64,000 bases of DNA from contig JARHVA010001190.1 of NCBI GenBank assembly GCA_037957365.1, positions 3,168,001 through 3,232,000 of the forward strand, written 5' to 3'. Source of the DNA: Torreya grandis (lineage: Eukaryota > Streptophyta > Pinopsida > Cupressales > Taxaceae). The translations under genes were made by a program, and so were the position numbers. Position 1 is the first letter of the stretch. The number at the start of each line of letters is the position of its first letter. Below the pieces are notes generated by a model that did not search any database, was not told the origin of the DNA, and saw nothing but the letters and a program-made list of their open reading frames with translations. Shown here in pieces: positions 23,340 through 35,293 of this stretch.

Positions 23340-23760
23340 ATGATAGAAATAATCTGATGGCCTCCAATCTTACTACTGGTGTAAAGGTCTCCTTAAAGTC
23401 TACCCCTTGAACTTATGCATATCCTTTGTATACCAATCTATCCTTGTTCCTAATGACTTATCCATCTTCATTCAACTTGTTTCTAAAAACCCATTTTGTG
23501 CCAATGACATTCTTGGTTTTAGGCCTAGGAACTAATTCCCAAATCTCATTCTTCTCTATTTGATCTAACTCCTCATTCATAGCACCTATCCAAAATTTGT
23601 CTTTGTTTGATTTTATAAGATTTTTAGGTTCAATATTGGATAATAGAGCAACATTCTCTTTATTTAGATTACTTACTAATATTCTCTTTATTTTCATACC
23701 TACATTCTTGTTGCCAATGATTTAAGATTCGAGGTGATCTCTATGAATCTGTCTTGAGGG
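23340..23760 (-). pseudogene. copia RT, N-terminal part only
   Basis: The minus strand gives FWIGAMNEELDQIEKNEIWE, VPRPKTKNVIGTKWVFRNKL, then VDFKETFTPVVRLEAIRLF, the conserved first third of copia RT. It ends at 23340, before any catalytic Asp. It would have encoded the polymerase; the active site and RNase H are deleted. Confidence 0.88.
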
Positions 23761-23779
23761 TCCTTTTGAGTCCTATCTC

Positions 23780-24550
23780 TCTTAAACTTATACTTCTTCC
23801 TCATCAACCTCTATCATCTCTTCTTCATTCTTGAAGTCTAGATTCTCTAAATTGTCCTTTAACTGTGAGTGTAATTTTCTTGTCTCATTAATCTTCACAT
23901 TGGTGTTTTCCACTGTCTTTTGTAGCCTCTTGTTATAACATCTATAGGTTGAGTTCATTGATGAATATCCTAAGAATATGCCTATTATCAAATATAGAAC
24001 CAAAATTTCCCAAGTCATCATCTCTTTTGATGAAATATTTACTCTTAAACACTCTAAAGTGTTCCACACTAATAGGTCTACCCTTCCATAGTTCATAATG
24101 AGTCTTGTTGCCATTTGTCTTTATCTTTCCTTTATTCAAAATATAGATAATAGTGCTTATTGTCTATCTTCAATATCTATCAGATAATATATACTCATTT
24201 AGCATAGTTTTATCCATCTCTTGAACTATTATATTCTTCCTTTCTACTACCCCATTTTGCTGAGGTGTCCTAGATTCTAATAATTGTCTTCTTATTCCAT
24301 GAACCTCACAAAAGTCATCAAAAATCATTGGACCAAAACTCTACTCTTTTGTCATATCTTATGCACTTGATCTTCTCATTCTCAACAATAGCCTTGAATG
24401 ACTTGAACTTGTCAAGAGCTTCTGACTTTTCTTTCAATAATGCAACCCAAGTCATTCTTGTGTAATCATCTATGAGTAACATGAAGTAGCTATCACCTTG
24501 AATGAATTAAATTCTTTTAGGCCCATGAAGATCAGTGTGTATAAACTCCA
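23780..24550 (-). pseudogene. copia integrase
   Basis: Minus-strand landmarks are FIHTDLHGPKRI (first catalytic Asp), FMLLIDDYTRMTWVALLKEK, and TPQQNGVVERKN with the catalytic Glu. The C-terminal GKGxxxE-region equivalent follows at 23942-24139 (THYELWKGRPISVEHFRVFK). Stops and shifts interrupt it. Integrase joins the element DNA to chromosomes. Confidence 0.88.
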
Positions 24551-24587
24551 AAGGTCTTGTACTAGAATACTCCTTGGGATTTAACCT

Positions 24588-24785
24588 TCATCTAGTATGG
24601 TTACCATGTTGATAAGATTTGTAAAGTATGTTTGTAGGTTTGATGATCTTAGGTATATTATTTACAAACTTCTTAGTGTTAATCTTGACCAAATTGTCAA
24701 TTTTTAGGTGACCTAAACTTTTGTGCTCTATCCAAATTTCATCTATCTTGATCATAAAGCATCTCTCCTTCTTGATCTTATTCAA
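24588..24785 (-). pseudogene. copia GAG-pre-integrase
   Basis: The open frame reads IWIEHKSLGHLKIDNLVKIN and YKSYQHGNHTR. Zinc-binding Cys residues of the usual C-K-P-C-Q-H-G stretch are Tyr. It sits directly upstream of integrase. Confidence 0.85.
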
Positions 24786-24829
24786 GACATATAGATTGTT
24801 CTCGGTCCTCTTAGCATTGACAATTAATC

Positions 24830-25099
24830 TTTCTGATTTAGTACTCCTTATCTCACACCCTCTGTCATGAAAGGTTAGTGTGTGTCCTTGATTTCACATT
24901 TGACTTAAAATAAGAATGTTATGTTTCAAACCTTCCATATATAACACATTTTATGTTTTGGTCTTCCCATTGTCCAAACTCAAGACACCCTTGCCAACTA
25001 TATTGGTAGTTGTGTCATCTTTAAATCTCATTGTTCATACATCATTATTCTTCAATGAGATGAACTTATTTCTATCTCATGTCATGTGGCTTGATAAAT

Positions 25100-25137
<38 letters not shown>
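24830..25137 (-). pseudogene. copia protease with AT repeat at its active site
   Basis: The minus strand gives Y-I-D-L-S-S-H-M-T, then DRNKFISLKNND, TNIVGKGVLSLDNGKTKT and NVLYMEGLKHNILILSQM, matching copia protease. The catalytic stretch D-S-G-C-S-S-H is shortened to D-L-S-S-H. It borders an AT dinucleotide run at 25102-25139 that replaces the upstream residues. Confidence 0.8.

Positions 25138-25139
<2 letters not shown>
25102..25139. repeat. AT microsatellite, 19 units
   Basis: A pure AT dinucleotide run lies between the protease active-site codons and the left arm of the inverted repeat. Confidence 0.95.
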
Positions 25140-25145
<6 letters not shown>

Positions 25146-25410
25146 TGCTACATCTATCACAATATTTGACACATTGCAAGATTATGATCTAATAGAGTTA
25201 AAAGGCCCACAAGATTCAACAAGACATATGAATCTAATAGAATGTATGAGAAGGATCTCCTAGCTTTTTTGGGATTCCATACCAATGTTTAATCCTTCTC
25301 ATACATTCTATGAGATTCATATGTCTTGTTGAATCTTGTGGGCCTTTTAACTCTATTAGATCACAATCTTGCAATGTGTCAAATATTGTGATAGATGTAG
25401 CAAACAACAT
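25138..25410. repeat. 119-bp inverted repeat with 35-nt loop
   Basis: Left arm 25138-25256 and right arm 25292-25410 are reverse complements with two mismatches; the loop is 25257-25291. It lies between the gag and protease remnants of the copia element and matches no copia domain I recognise. It may be a foldback or MITE-like insertion, or a fold-back copying error. RNA from either strand would form a long hairpin. Confidence 0.93.
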
Positions 25411-25439
25411 TTTTGTACTTACATCTTGATTGATTACCC

Positions 25440-25860
25440 ATGGTCCCATGTTGACTTATCCTTCATTACATTGGGCTGCTTGATTAGTATTTTCATGTTG
25501 ATATTCTTGACTTGTTCTGACTTCTCAAGCTTTTTCTCAAACTTGCTCATTTTGTCTATGATTTGCTCATGCTTAACCTTCAAGGAATCTAGTTATATCT
25601 TTCATTAGTCATACTCAACTTCCTTTGATTTAAACCTTATGTTGACACCTTATAACTAGCTCTTGAGATCTTTGATAGTCTTCTTTTGATGCATAAAATC
25701 ATCAAGGGCATTTATGAGCTTAGCTTCAAGTTCTACTTCAGCTTCTCCTTCTTCATTGTCATAGTAGACTTATTCAACTTACATATTGTCTTCTTCCAGT
25801 TGATCACAAGACATCTTATGCTTCTTAGGATCAACTTTAAGTTGTTAGACTTGTCTCAAA
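25440..25860 (-). pseudogene. copia gag, C-terminal coiled-coil part
   Basis: The minus strand gives VDPKKHKMSCDQLEEDN, EEGEAEVELEAKLINALDDF, MHQKKTIKDLKS and HEQIIDKMSKFEKKLEKSEQ. This acidic, heptad-like region follows the zinc knuckle in copia Gags of the Sirevirus kind. It starts only about 15 bp after the primer site, so the N-terminal gag and knuckle have been deleted. Confidence 0.7.
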
Positions 25861-25865
25861 GGACT

Positions 25866-25880
25866 AGGCTTTGATACCAA
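25866..25880 (-). other. primer binding site, initiator Met tRNA
   Basis: On the minus strand TTGGTATCAAAGCCT lies one base from the LTR edge at 25882 and matches the iMet tRNA 3' end complement with one change. Confidence 0.8.
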
Positions 25881-25881
25881 T

Positions 25882-28751
25882 TTTTAGAAGCATGATGACT
25901 AAGAGGGGGGTGAATCAGTCTTGAAAAACTTTTACAAATTTATTTTATCATTCATGAACTATCAAAGTAATATAATGAACTAGCAACACATCAAGAACCA
26001 TTTATATGAACATGATACAAGATCATAACATATAGAACATTTTTTGAGTGGAAAACCCTCAAGTAAAATAAAACCCACTCATATATGCAATGGACTTTAG
26101 TTATATAAGATAAACATCAAGATTTAGTGAATTACTAACTTCACATGGAGCACCAACCCCAACTAGCTAAGAACCAACTTGCAAGGAGGTACCAACCCCC
26201 TAGATGATTTAGCATCAACTTAGTGACATAAAACCCTATATCACCTTTAAAACACTTTATATATCATATAATAGATAATTATCTCCTTCTTTTAATCTTC
26301 TTTCTCTTCTATGCCTCTCAAACTACCTTCTACATTCCTTCACTCAACTAGGTCTCTTCAAGACAGATTCGATCATTTGAACTTGATAGTCATCTATAGT
26401 AACCATGTTATATCTTCATAATAGTTTCTTTTCACCCTTATTATGGTATAAAATACCTCATTTAGCTCTTCAAATTACTATATCTTTCATTTAACTCACT
26501 CATTATCTAACCAATCAATTATACATATTAGGCCTTGTTCTTATACTAGGCTCTTGCTCATACACCTCTTGGTTGGCCATACACACTTGCCCACTTATAT
26601 TTTTAATATAATAGGCCTTATTACATGCCAAAAAAATGAATCAATCATTACAATAGGTTGGTCATAGCATATAGAACCAAAACTTTTTTTAGGCCTTAAG
26701 GAGACCTAATTCAATTAGGCCTTTATTAGCACATGTTACCCTTTGATCTTCTTGGAACACATTAAAACTCCACATAAAACAAGAAAAATTCTTATGTCAC
26801 TCCAATATACCCTTAATAATATTATATTATATCTATGACACTTTTTATCTCTAATCACCACTTGAAACATGCTATTAATAATGTTCACAATTAGGCTTGT
26901 GAATTTACAGAAAGTATGTCTTGAACTACTAAAAATAAACCAACAATTAGATGGATAATAATGGAAAAAAATCATATTTTTATAACCTTAAATAAATAAA
27001 CAAATTCACAAAGTTTATTATATTTTATTACATAGATAAAAAGGACTCAAACCCTTCTCTACAAGTAGCCCACTCAGAACTGCCAACTAGCCTCAAAATA
27101 TAGTCATGGAACCAATGACCTTTAACACCTGTAAGACCACTTTTAGAGACTTTAAATACATGTGGATTATCCTATGATGTCATTAGACCATTCTTAGATA
27201 GATGGATAATATGTTAAAATGGCAATATTGGTCTTGCAGACCAATCTAATGGTCTTGTACCTCACTATCTTATATGAACTAGATAGGTCAACTTATGAGC
27301 AACATTTTCATTAGATCCACTAAACTCCAAAAATTATATCCAACATGAACATGTCTTAAAATTATTTAATAAAATATTCATGTACTTGGATTCATCCCTA
27401 TTTCATGATGGCACATCCCTAATCAACTTATCACTTATGCTTAGTTTTCTCACTATTTACACCATTAGGCTTGTAAGCGATACGTTGCCTTGGATGACCA
27501 GTTTAGCAAATTTGAGGGATAGAACCTTTCCATAAACCACCATGGACATCAAATACAAGTCTCAATATTTTTCCTCCATCCATTTATCAAATTTTACTTG
27601 GTTAACTTTGACTGCTACATCAAATCTTCAGAAAATAAGGCTTTTCCTATAGGGTCTACTCACACACCTTTCAAGCCAATCACACCTAGAGGTGTTTCAG
27701 AGAGTTTAATACAACCTCAAATCATTTAAATATCCATACCAATCCATTATAATCAATTTAGAAAAAAAAATAATATTGGGTCACTATTAGGGTTCTTTGA
27801 GTGTTTAAACCATCTTTCAATCTTAATGATCATTCATAAAGCATAGCCCCTTAATCTAAAAATTAATGTCTATAATTTTGAGCTAGGACCCTTCCCCATC
27901 TACCATGAATATTTTATATTCCTATTCAGATGTTACACATGCCAATGAATACTTGAAAGTCCTTCTCGGGTTGAGAACCCTTCATTATGTGCACTTAAGA
28001 GACCTCCAAACCATTTTTCATGCATTTTCTTGCAAACCATGATCTCAAACTTTGTTGAAATGATTGAAACAATATGACCTACCTCTATCAATGCTCATAT
28101 ACTCATAATTTCCTTGAAAACTAATCTTAATACCCCATTTAGCCAACATCTCTTTCTTTGCTCTATAGACCTTGACTTACAAACCATATTGGTCCTTGAA
28201 ACTGACCCTCATGCCTCTTTCTATGTGCTCTCCACCTTACTTACATACTCAAGTAACCTCTCTCATGCCTATACATAGACATACATCCTTCATATGTTTT
28301 GACAACACCTTATGAAGCCTCATTAGGCCAAGCAGAGTCTAAAAGTGGGCTAGTTGCATGTTAGGTCTGTAGGTCCTACCCCTATAGGCTCACCCTTATA
28401 CTCACATGAGTGTTCCAATGCCTCATATGCATGATCAATAAACCTTATACATCCATTCATTCATGTGTGCACTCATTTCACCAAGCCACCAAGCTCATAC
28501 CTTCTCACAAGTCTCTTCATGCTATGACAAGTGTCATGACTAGGCTTCTCAAGCACTTGAAACTTGACAACTAACCTTGAAACACTTATTTATGATATTA
28601 TACCTTGATCACGTCTTAAATTCTCCTCAAAATATTTCATACCTCTCAATAATGATATCAAACAAGAAGATTCTTTAATGACCTCATGAACACCTTTCTT
28701 AAGAACTTTGACATCAATGCCAAACTTTAACAGCAGAAATAATGCTCAACA
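25882..28751 (-). repeat. 5' LTR, 2.87 kb
   Basis: It runs from the primer site to GCTCAACA at 28751, followed by the AAAAT duplication. It aligns with 20529-23338, and more distantly with 43747-47013, sharing TTTAGCA and AAATAAGGCTTTTCCTAT blocks. It carries the GCACCAAC cluster at 26143-26222. Confidence 0.85.
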
Positions 28752-28756
28752 AAAAT
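28752..28756. other. target site duplication AAAAT, right copy
   Basis: It matches 20524-20528, next to the LTR end CAACA. Confidence 0.65.
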
Positions 28757-31250
28757 TCCTAGCATGCTTCCCAAATCTCATACTCAACTGCCACCCAAAA
28801 AAATTTCTCCATATTTCTTTCCAACTCATAGTCAAACCTTAGCCATCTCAAGTTTGCATGATTTGAATGACCAAGTCCACCAAAACTAAATGATAGATAT
28901 TTTAATTAGGATTGACATCATAATATGTTAATAGACATAATTATTATATTTTAATAAATTTACATGTTATTACATATTACAAAATTGCATGCACTTTTAC
29001 ATGACAAAAGTGCATGAAAAGAGAGGAAGAAGAGAGAATGGAGAAATGGTTCAACTCTTGCCGCTGGGTTTCTTCAGATGAGCATCATACATGGTGATAG
29101 ATGCCTGAATTCTTATACTGTTTGGCACAATGGTGTTTTTGAAGATCACTCTGGCTCTGATTGTAGCATCATTCTAATGAAACCAATACACATAAACAAA
29201 TATAACATGAACAAGTGCAATAAATTACATTATTTCATGAGTGTATTCATCAAAACCTTGAAGATCTTGATGAAATCCTAAAAAACATTTTATAAACTAA
29301 GAATGAAAAAAACATAAATGACCAAATAGTTCCATCTATTTATCATACTATTATAACTATGGTTCATCCCTATATGCCAACAACCCTCTCCCTTAGCACA
29401 TTACAACCTAATATTTCTAATTGGGTCATGTGATATGTATTCTAACCTTTGTTCCTTGAAAATACTATTGCTACATCTACCATGTGGCTAAAAAATATTT
29501 CAACTCAAAAACCAATTTCTATGCCTATTAAAACCATGATTACATCCCCTCTAGTTACTACTCAGATTGATACCCTAAATCCCAATGGGTAGCATTAAAA
29601 AATAAATCTAAAATTTAAACAATCAAACCTAGTTAACCATTAGGCAATAAAAACCTAAGTCACCCTACATACCTCCTTAGGTCTAGATTAGATAAAGATT
29701 ATAACAATCATTTTGTTATATGATCAAAAATACAATTTGTTTCTTTTCCATGTATATATATTCTAACAAATAATTTTTTATTGAATATTGTAGGTACATG
29801 TCTGTGATGGGTTATGCAATCAACAAAATTAAAGTTATCAAACAACTGAAACATTCCACAATGGCAACCACATTATAATCATAGTAAATAGTCAAAACTA
29901 AATTAAGATTGAATAACATCTAAACACTGATCTAAATCATATCTACACATTCAAGCATAAATTAATCAAACATAATGAAATTAAAGTAATTATGTATTTA
30001 TTATTCTTATGGTGTGTGTTGGGTTCATCTACTGTACCCTCCCTGATGAGACTCTCCCTCCATATATATCTAGAGAATAGACTTTCTCTTGTATCCACCT
30101 CAAAAATATAAATGGTAGTTAGCACGTAACCATGATAAAAATAATACAAATACTATTAAAGCAAAATAATACTAAATAATCATAATCCACATGCATATAA
30201 AACTCATGTACAACTAACCATTCAAGTAATGAGTCACATAAAAATAATCATTATATAGTTATCCATACATCAACATAAATTAAAATAATTTACTACAGCA
30301 ATAATCAAACAATATTAATGCCATTAATATATGTTTAATAAGTAAATCAAATTTAATGAAGAAATCAAGATGTAACAATACTCTTACACACCACCCATCT
30401 TACATTCCTTTGATTCAAACATAAAAGTCAAGTTACCTAATACATACATGTTTTCATGATGATATCTTACATACATTGCTTCGACTCAAACACACTAGTC
30501 AAGTTACCCATCTTAATTACATGACTTAGACCTATACACACTTAGGCTGAAATACCTTGTGCATATGTTCTATCATAACGATATATTTCTATGATTATAC
30601 CAAAGTATTTTATACATACTTGACTTCATGATGACATTTCATATGATTATAAATTAGATGATATGCCCTTAGCCTGTAGTGTGTAATGGGGTGTGTGGAT
30701 GACTTGTGGCTATCATAATCTTTAATTAAGTCATATGATAATTTCTTGAGCTTCATATTAGTATTATGGTTGGATTAGGGTGTTTTTATAGCATAATTAA
30801 GATATATATAGGAGGTACTAGTTAGTATTTTATCATCATATTGTGAATTCTATTCTTATTATAAAATTGTGGAGATTGTCGCCATAAGTGGCTTGTCATT
30901 TAATCATATATTTTACTCTATTTCAGCCATATTCTAATACATTGTAGTTATTCTACTTTATCTGTGAAGTAATTTCACTACAAGTAGTATTATATCTTTT
31001 ATTTTGGCAAAAGTATGGGTGAAACTCTAATTTTAGAGAATCACTTATATTTTACAATCCATTTCAAAAAAAATCATGATTTTTTACTCGAGTTGGAGAA
31101 TAATTCAAGGACACTAAATTAAATAAGTTTAGGTTTGGTGATCACTTTTTAGTGAGTTATTGTGATTTTTTTGTAAATTCACTCTACATGCCACATTTAA
31201 AGGAGTTTTTTTATTTCTTTACATTTTTGAAACTTATATTATTTGAATTT
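28757..31250. other. A+T-rich region; may hold a decayed gypsy LTR
   Basis: I see no protein motif. A perfect 11-bp stem with 7-base loop (CATGCACTTTT arm) lies at 28988-29016. The stretch just before 31253 could be the LTR of the gypsy element that follows, but no partner copy exists to prove it. Confidence 0.4.
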
Positions 31251-31252
31251 TT

Positions 31253-31268
31253 CTATTGGTATAAAACA
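31253..31268 (+). other. possible decayed primer binding site
   Basis: TTGGTATAAAACATAG keeps the first six bases of the iMet complement TGGTATCAGAGC and then diverges. Its place before gag is right, but the match is weak. Confidence 0.3.
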
Positions 31269-31539
31269 TAGTTATGAAACATCTTGGTGAAAGTTTGGTC
31301 AAATATGAAAATCAAATTCAACATTGTTAAGCCTTGTTGTCCACAAGGACACAAACTAAGGGTCAAGGTAAGAGTCCTGAAACTTCAGTTAAAACTCTTA
31401 ACGAAGAGGATATGGAGTCAAAAATGAGAATCAGCGGATCTTTTTTCATAGTTTTATTCAACATATCACAAGGTGAGATAAATTATATATAGTGTGCAAA
31501 GCATATACTTTGATATGGCTAATAAAGGATATATGGATA

Positions 31540-32545
31540 AAATCAATCAACGATTGGATGATCTTGAGCAGAACTTAGTGAAATTTTGATGTTCTTCTAC
31601 ATCCTCCAAATTAGCAAACCAACCAAGTTAGATCTCCAGGTCAATCTAATTCACAACCCAACCATGGTGGATCTTCATGTCAACCCAATCCAAATCCAAG
31701 CACATTGCATCTATGAAACATGATGCCAAATGTGTGAATGCATAAGTTTGATGGGAAGGATCCATTCACCTAGATTAACCAAATTCATATTTTTCTTGAT
31801 ATACATCACATTTTGTGTGGACAAAAGGTGGTAATGGCATCCTTATATTTGGAACCTAAGCAATTCATTTGGTATTGTTGGATTTGTGCTTAAAAGAATT
31901 AAAATGGTCTTAGTTTAAATTAGTCAATTTTACTGATCAATTTAGTTCTGCTATTATAATAGTGTGATAGATAATTTCTTTAGTCAGTTAAAAAAGTTTC
32001 ACCGAACTAGATCTGACAAAGATTATGTTCAGCATTTTTAGAATCTATCATTGTGAGTGGAGACAATCATGGCTAAAATTTTGAATGGCTTGTTTCTTAG
32101 TGGGCTCAATTATCACATCAAACATGAGTTTCACATGTTTGATCCAAGTTCTACTTATGAGGTTATTTTCATGGCACGTAGATCAAAAGAGATGAAGATA
32201 GTCACCAAAAGGCAACCATTTACAAGTATATAAGATAGAAGGAATCCAACACGGTCATTCCTTCAACCTACCATACTAACTCCTCAACAAACTGAAGAGA
32301 AGAGGGGAAAGAGTTATGTTTTAACTATGATAGCAAGTATATTCAAAGACATAAGTGTGTGGAAAATAAATTGCTTTACATTGAAGGTGCCAATGAACAA
32401 GATGCATGGAATGTTGAAGATGATTTAGGGGAGGAATCAGAAAAACCAAACCAACTATTTCTTTCCATGCACATTCCATAATTATAATTCTAAAAAACCT
32501 CAAGTTAATGGGTTTTTTTTTTTAATAGAAGGTGACAATATTGAT
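31540..32545 (+). pseudogene. gypsy gag with zinc knuckle, decayed
   Basis: Readable stretches are DKINQRLDDLEQNLVKF, HKFDGKDPF then INQIHIFLDIH, VVMASLYLEPKQFIWY, FSQLKKFHRTRSDKDYVQHF, and GLFLSGLNYHIKHEFHMF, which match the Retrotrans_gag core. The knuckle near 32310-32352 reads C-F-N-Y-D-S-K-Y-I-Q-R-H-K-C, with one Cys now Tyr. It is followed by an acidic tail and by the start of protease (V-T-I-L-I-D). Confidence 0.82.
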
Positions 32546-32550
32546 TGACT
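32546..32550. other. target site duplication TGACT, left copy
   Basis: It pairs with TGAAT at 35625-35629 (one mismatch) and lies inside the protease active-site codons. Confidence 0.75.
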
Positions 32551-32875
32551 TATTAGTGTAGGTTTTCCCCATATTTATGATTTACTTACACCTCTTTCAG
32601 TTAGTTAGGTTAGAGTTAGGTCCATTTCAGGTTAGTCACTTTAGTGTGTTCTAATGTTGAGTTAGGGTAATCACTTGAGTGTGCCCTAATCTCACACTAT
32701 ATGTACCTATATCTTTATCCTTTTTGTCTAATGATTCTAAATGAGGATTATTTTCTCCAAATTCACTTCTTGCAAATTTTGTTTTGGTGTGCATTCATGG
32801 CTTCTTCACCTCTACTAGGATTTGTGCATTTCATTATTTGCTAAAGATCTTGGTGAACTAATATAAAATTCTAAA
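32551..32875 (+). repeat. 5' LTR of the 3.07-kb element
   Basis: It aligns with 35294-35624. Shared blocks include TTAGTCACTTTAGTGTG and AATCACTTGAGTGTGCCC. The first dinucleotide has become TA. Confidence 0.85.
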
Positions 32876-32890
32876 TGTTATCATAGCTTC
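32876..32890 (+). other. primer binding site, initiator Met tRNA
   Basis: TGTTATCATAGCTTC matches TGGTATCAGAGCTTC at all but two positions and directly follows the LTR. Confidence 0.75.
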
Positions 32891-34320
32891 TTCACAACAG
32901 CATACAAGCCATTACAATCTTTGGTGAGTTCTTTCACAGCCTCCTTACTAGTTTTTTATACTTCTATGGTTGTTTTTGAGCTTAAAGGCACCATTCACAT
33001 TTTTCATTGAAACTCATGTCATTAGGCCTTAGTTCAAAAATTTAATTGTAGATATTTTGTGGGTTTTTTATTTCATCAAATGGGTTGTTCTTAGATTTTG
33101 GCTATAGTGGGTGAAGTTATGTAGATCTAAGATTTTTAGCACTGGTTTTTTGTGCTTTCATGGCCATTTCTTGACCTTGGAGGTGTTTTTCATATTTTTA
33201 CTCAAATATCATGTTAATATGCCTTAGTAAACAAAACTAATTGCTTAGATTTCATGGATTTTTAGAGTTCTAAAATGGGTCTTCATTAGGTTTTGGCAAA
33301 GTTGCACAAATTTATATAAATATCGGGGTTTATGTTCAGCCTTCCTCTGCATGCAATTGCAACATGACATTCACAAGACCGTTAAATTTAAAATAATGGA
33401 TTTTTAGCTACATGTGTGACATTTTTGAGACCATCAAATTTAAGCTGGTGGATTTTCTATCAAATCTTCTTTTGCACATAACTTTTAATCAGTAGATCCT
33501 TTTGAGGTGCCATTTTTTTTAAAGTGTTTATTTCTTGAGCTCTATGCATTGGTGATGTTATTTTTGGCCTATTATGGCATCTTTATTTTCACAATTATAC
33601 TCACTTGGATGCATTATCAATAGAGTTGACATCCCTTTCATTTTATCTTACTTATGCACATACTGTTCAAGATGCACTTTTAGCTGAGTTCGACATCTAT
33701 ACAAGCGTGCTTATACTTGCAATATTATGGGGGGTCATTATTATCTATTTGAGGGGTTATTGTGTAGTCCTATGTTTATTATTATCTTTACTTTCATTTC
33801 ATACATTGTATATCATGCATTGATTGCTCATACGTTGATGCATTTTTAGTTGTGCTCGACATCCTTATTTTGAGCATGCATTATTTGTATTGATTCATGT
33901 ACTAGTTGCTCACTTGGACATTTTCAATTGTGTCTAACTTCCCATATATGAGCATGAAATATTATAGAATCATTGTAGAGTATCTTGTGTAGTCTTGGAC
34001 TTCTTTGGTGTCTTCTCTTAGTCATGATGACTCTATTTGAGAGACTCCATAAGAGGAAGGTTGATTCTACACCAGTGATCATTTTAGGGAAGACCAATTA
34101 TTATAGTTGTAAATGAAACACTAACTCAAGGAATTGGAAATTATTTCATTCTTATATGGACAGATTCTGACTCCTATTGACCCAAGTCAATATAATGACT
34201 AGGTAGATTCTTATGACTATGTCTGATCACTTATTAATACACATTTCATGGGATTTACACCACTATGTGGAGCACACAAAGTGTCCCTCTACTATTTAGA
34301 GCAATTTTTAGAGTCTTTTT

Positions 34321-35270
34321 AGGGATCCTATTGTGATTTATGTCACTCCTCCTCCTCCACTTCCTATAGTCTCTTTTAAGACTATTTTGTTCTCTCCTCC
34401 CATTCCTATTTCATATGATGACACATCCATGGTAGATAATGTTCTTCCTTATATCAAGCCACTACTATAAGATGAGATTTTGTTAGACCTTAGTTATCCC
34501 ATTGGAGACTATGTTTCTAACCCTATGTAGATTATTTCTCCCCTAAAGCCATCATAGTTTGGTACTATTGAGGACTCTAGTATTTTTAGTGAGAGAACAC
34601 ATATTAAGATCTTTGACCACTCGTATGTTTCTATTGATATTCATATTACGGATCCATGTGCTTCATATGCAGTATCTTTTTTAGCTTCAAGAGTTGTTGA
34701 CTTGAGCTCTATTATTCCCATGGACATTCTTCCAAAAAAAATTCCATGCCCTTCCTCTGACAGGTTCACTCTAGTGGCATTACATTATGTTTATTTGTAT
34801 GAACTTGCTAGACATATGCCACACTTCTATTTTGGACCATACTCATATATATTAGTGTTTTTGTCACCTTCATCTTTCATTGTGGAATGGGCAAAATTCT
34901 AGTACACCATTCATGTTCTTCCTTTAGGAAAATTAAGAAACATTATTCGATGTAGATGGAGCTTCTTCATCTTCAAAAAAAGAATCTCATTAGTGACATT
35001 CATCATTATGTGAACTCTACTATAGATAGTTTTAGTATCTTCTATGGAGACTTCTTATCTCTTCTCTCTATGTGCTCTATGAATATCGCTTATGGATATA
35101 TTTTTGGTTGTATATGACATCCTTAGAGCATGTACTATTTATTTCCTTTGTCTATTTTAGGACAGGAGTTTTGTCTTATGGGTTTTCTCTTTTTCTCTAT
35201 TTTTTGGGAGTTACATTATGCTTGGGTACCTCATCAGGCCTCATTGTTGGGACCCAATTTCTTCTACCCA
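34321..35270 (+). pseudogene. unknown ORF of the non-autonomous element
   Basis: A mostly open frame with stops reads YDDTSMVDNVLPYIKPLL, VSIDIHITDPCASYAVSFLA, then the open 66 codons 34702-34902 with LYELARHMPHFYFGPYSYIL and SPSSFIVEWAKF. I recognise no Gag, Pol or host family. The even codon-like texture over several hundred bases suggests a once-functional protein, perhaps an element-specific or captured gene. It ends shortly before the purine tract. Confidence 0.4.
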
Positions 35271-35282
35271 TATAAACTAAAC

Positions 35283-35293
35283 TTTAGAGGGGT
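35283..35293 (+). other. polypurine tract
   Basis: TTTAGAGGGGT directly precedes the 3' LTR of the non-autonomous element. Confidence 0.55.

Larger units (their letters stand above)
20529..28751 (-). mobile_element. copia element with 2.87-kb LTRs, deleted
   Basis: Long direct repeats (20529-23338 and 25882-28751) flank 2.5 kb of internal copia sequence on the minus strand: primer site, gag C-terminal part, protease, GAG-pre-integrase, integrase and the start of RT. Two deletions are evident: gag begins at its C-terminal coiled coil right after the primer site, and RT stops at 23340 directly against the 3' LTR, which lacks about its first 85 bp. The solo LTR at 43747-47013 is of the same family. 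Duplication AAAAT flanks it. Confidence 0.88.

Noticed and set aside
24916..25263. 115-codon plus-strand ORF and its minus-strand twin at 25234-25449
   Set aside because: Both read the two arms of the same inverted repeat, and the plus-strand frame is antisense to copia protease and runs through an AT microsatellite.
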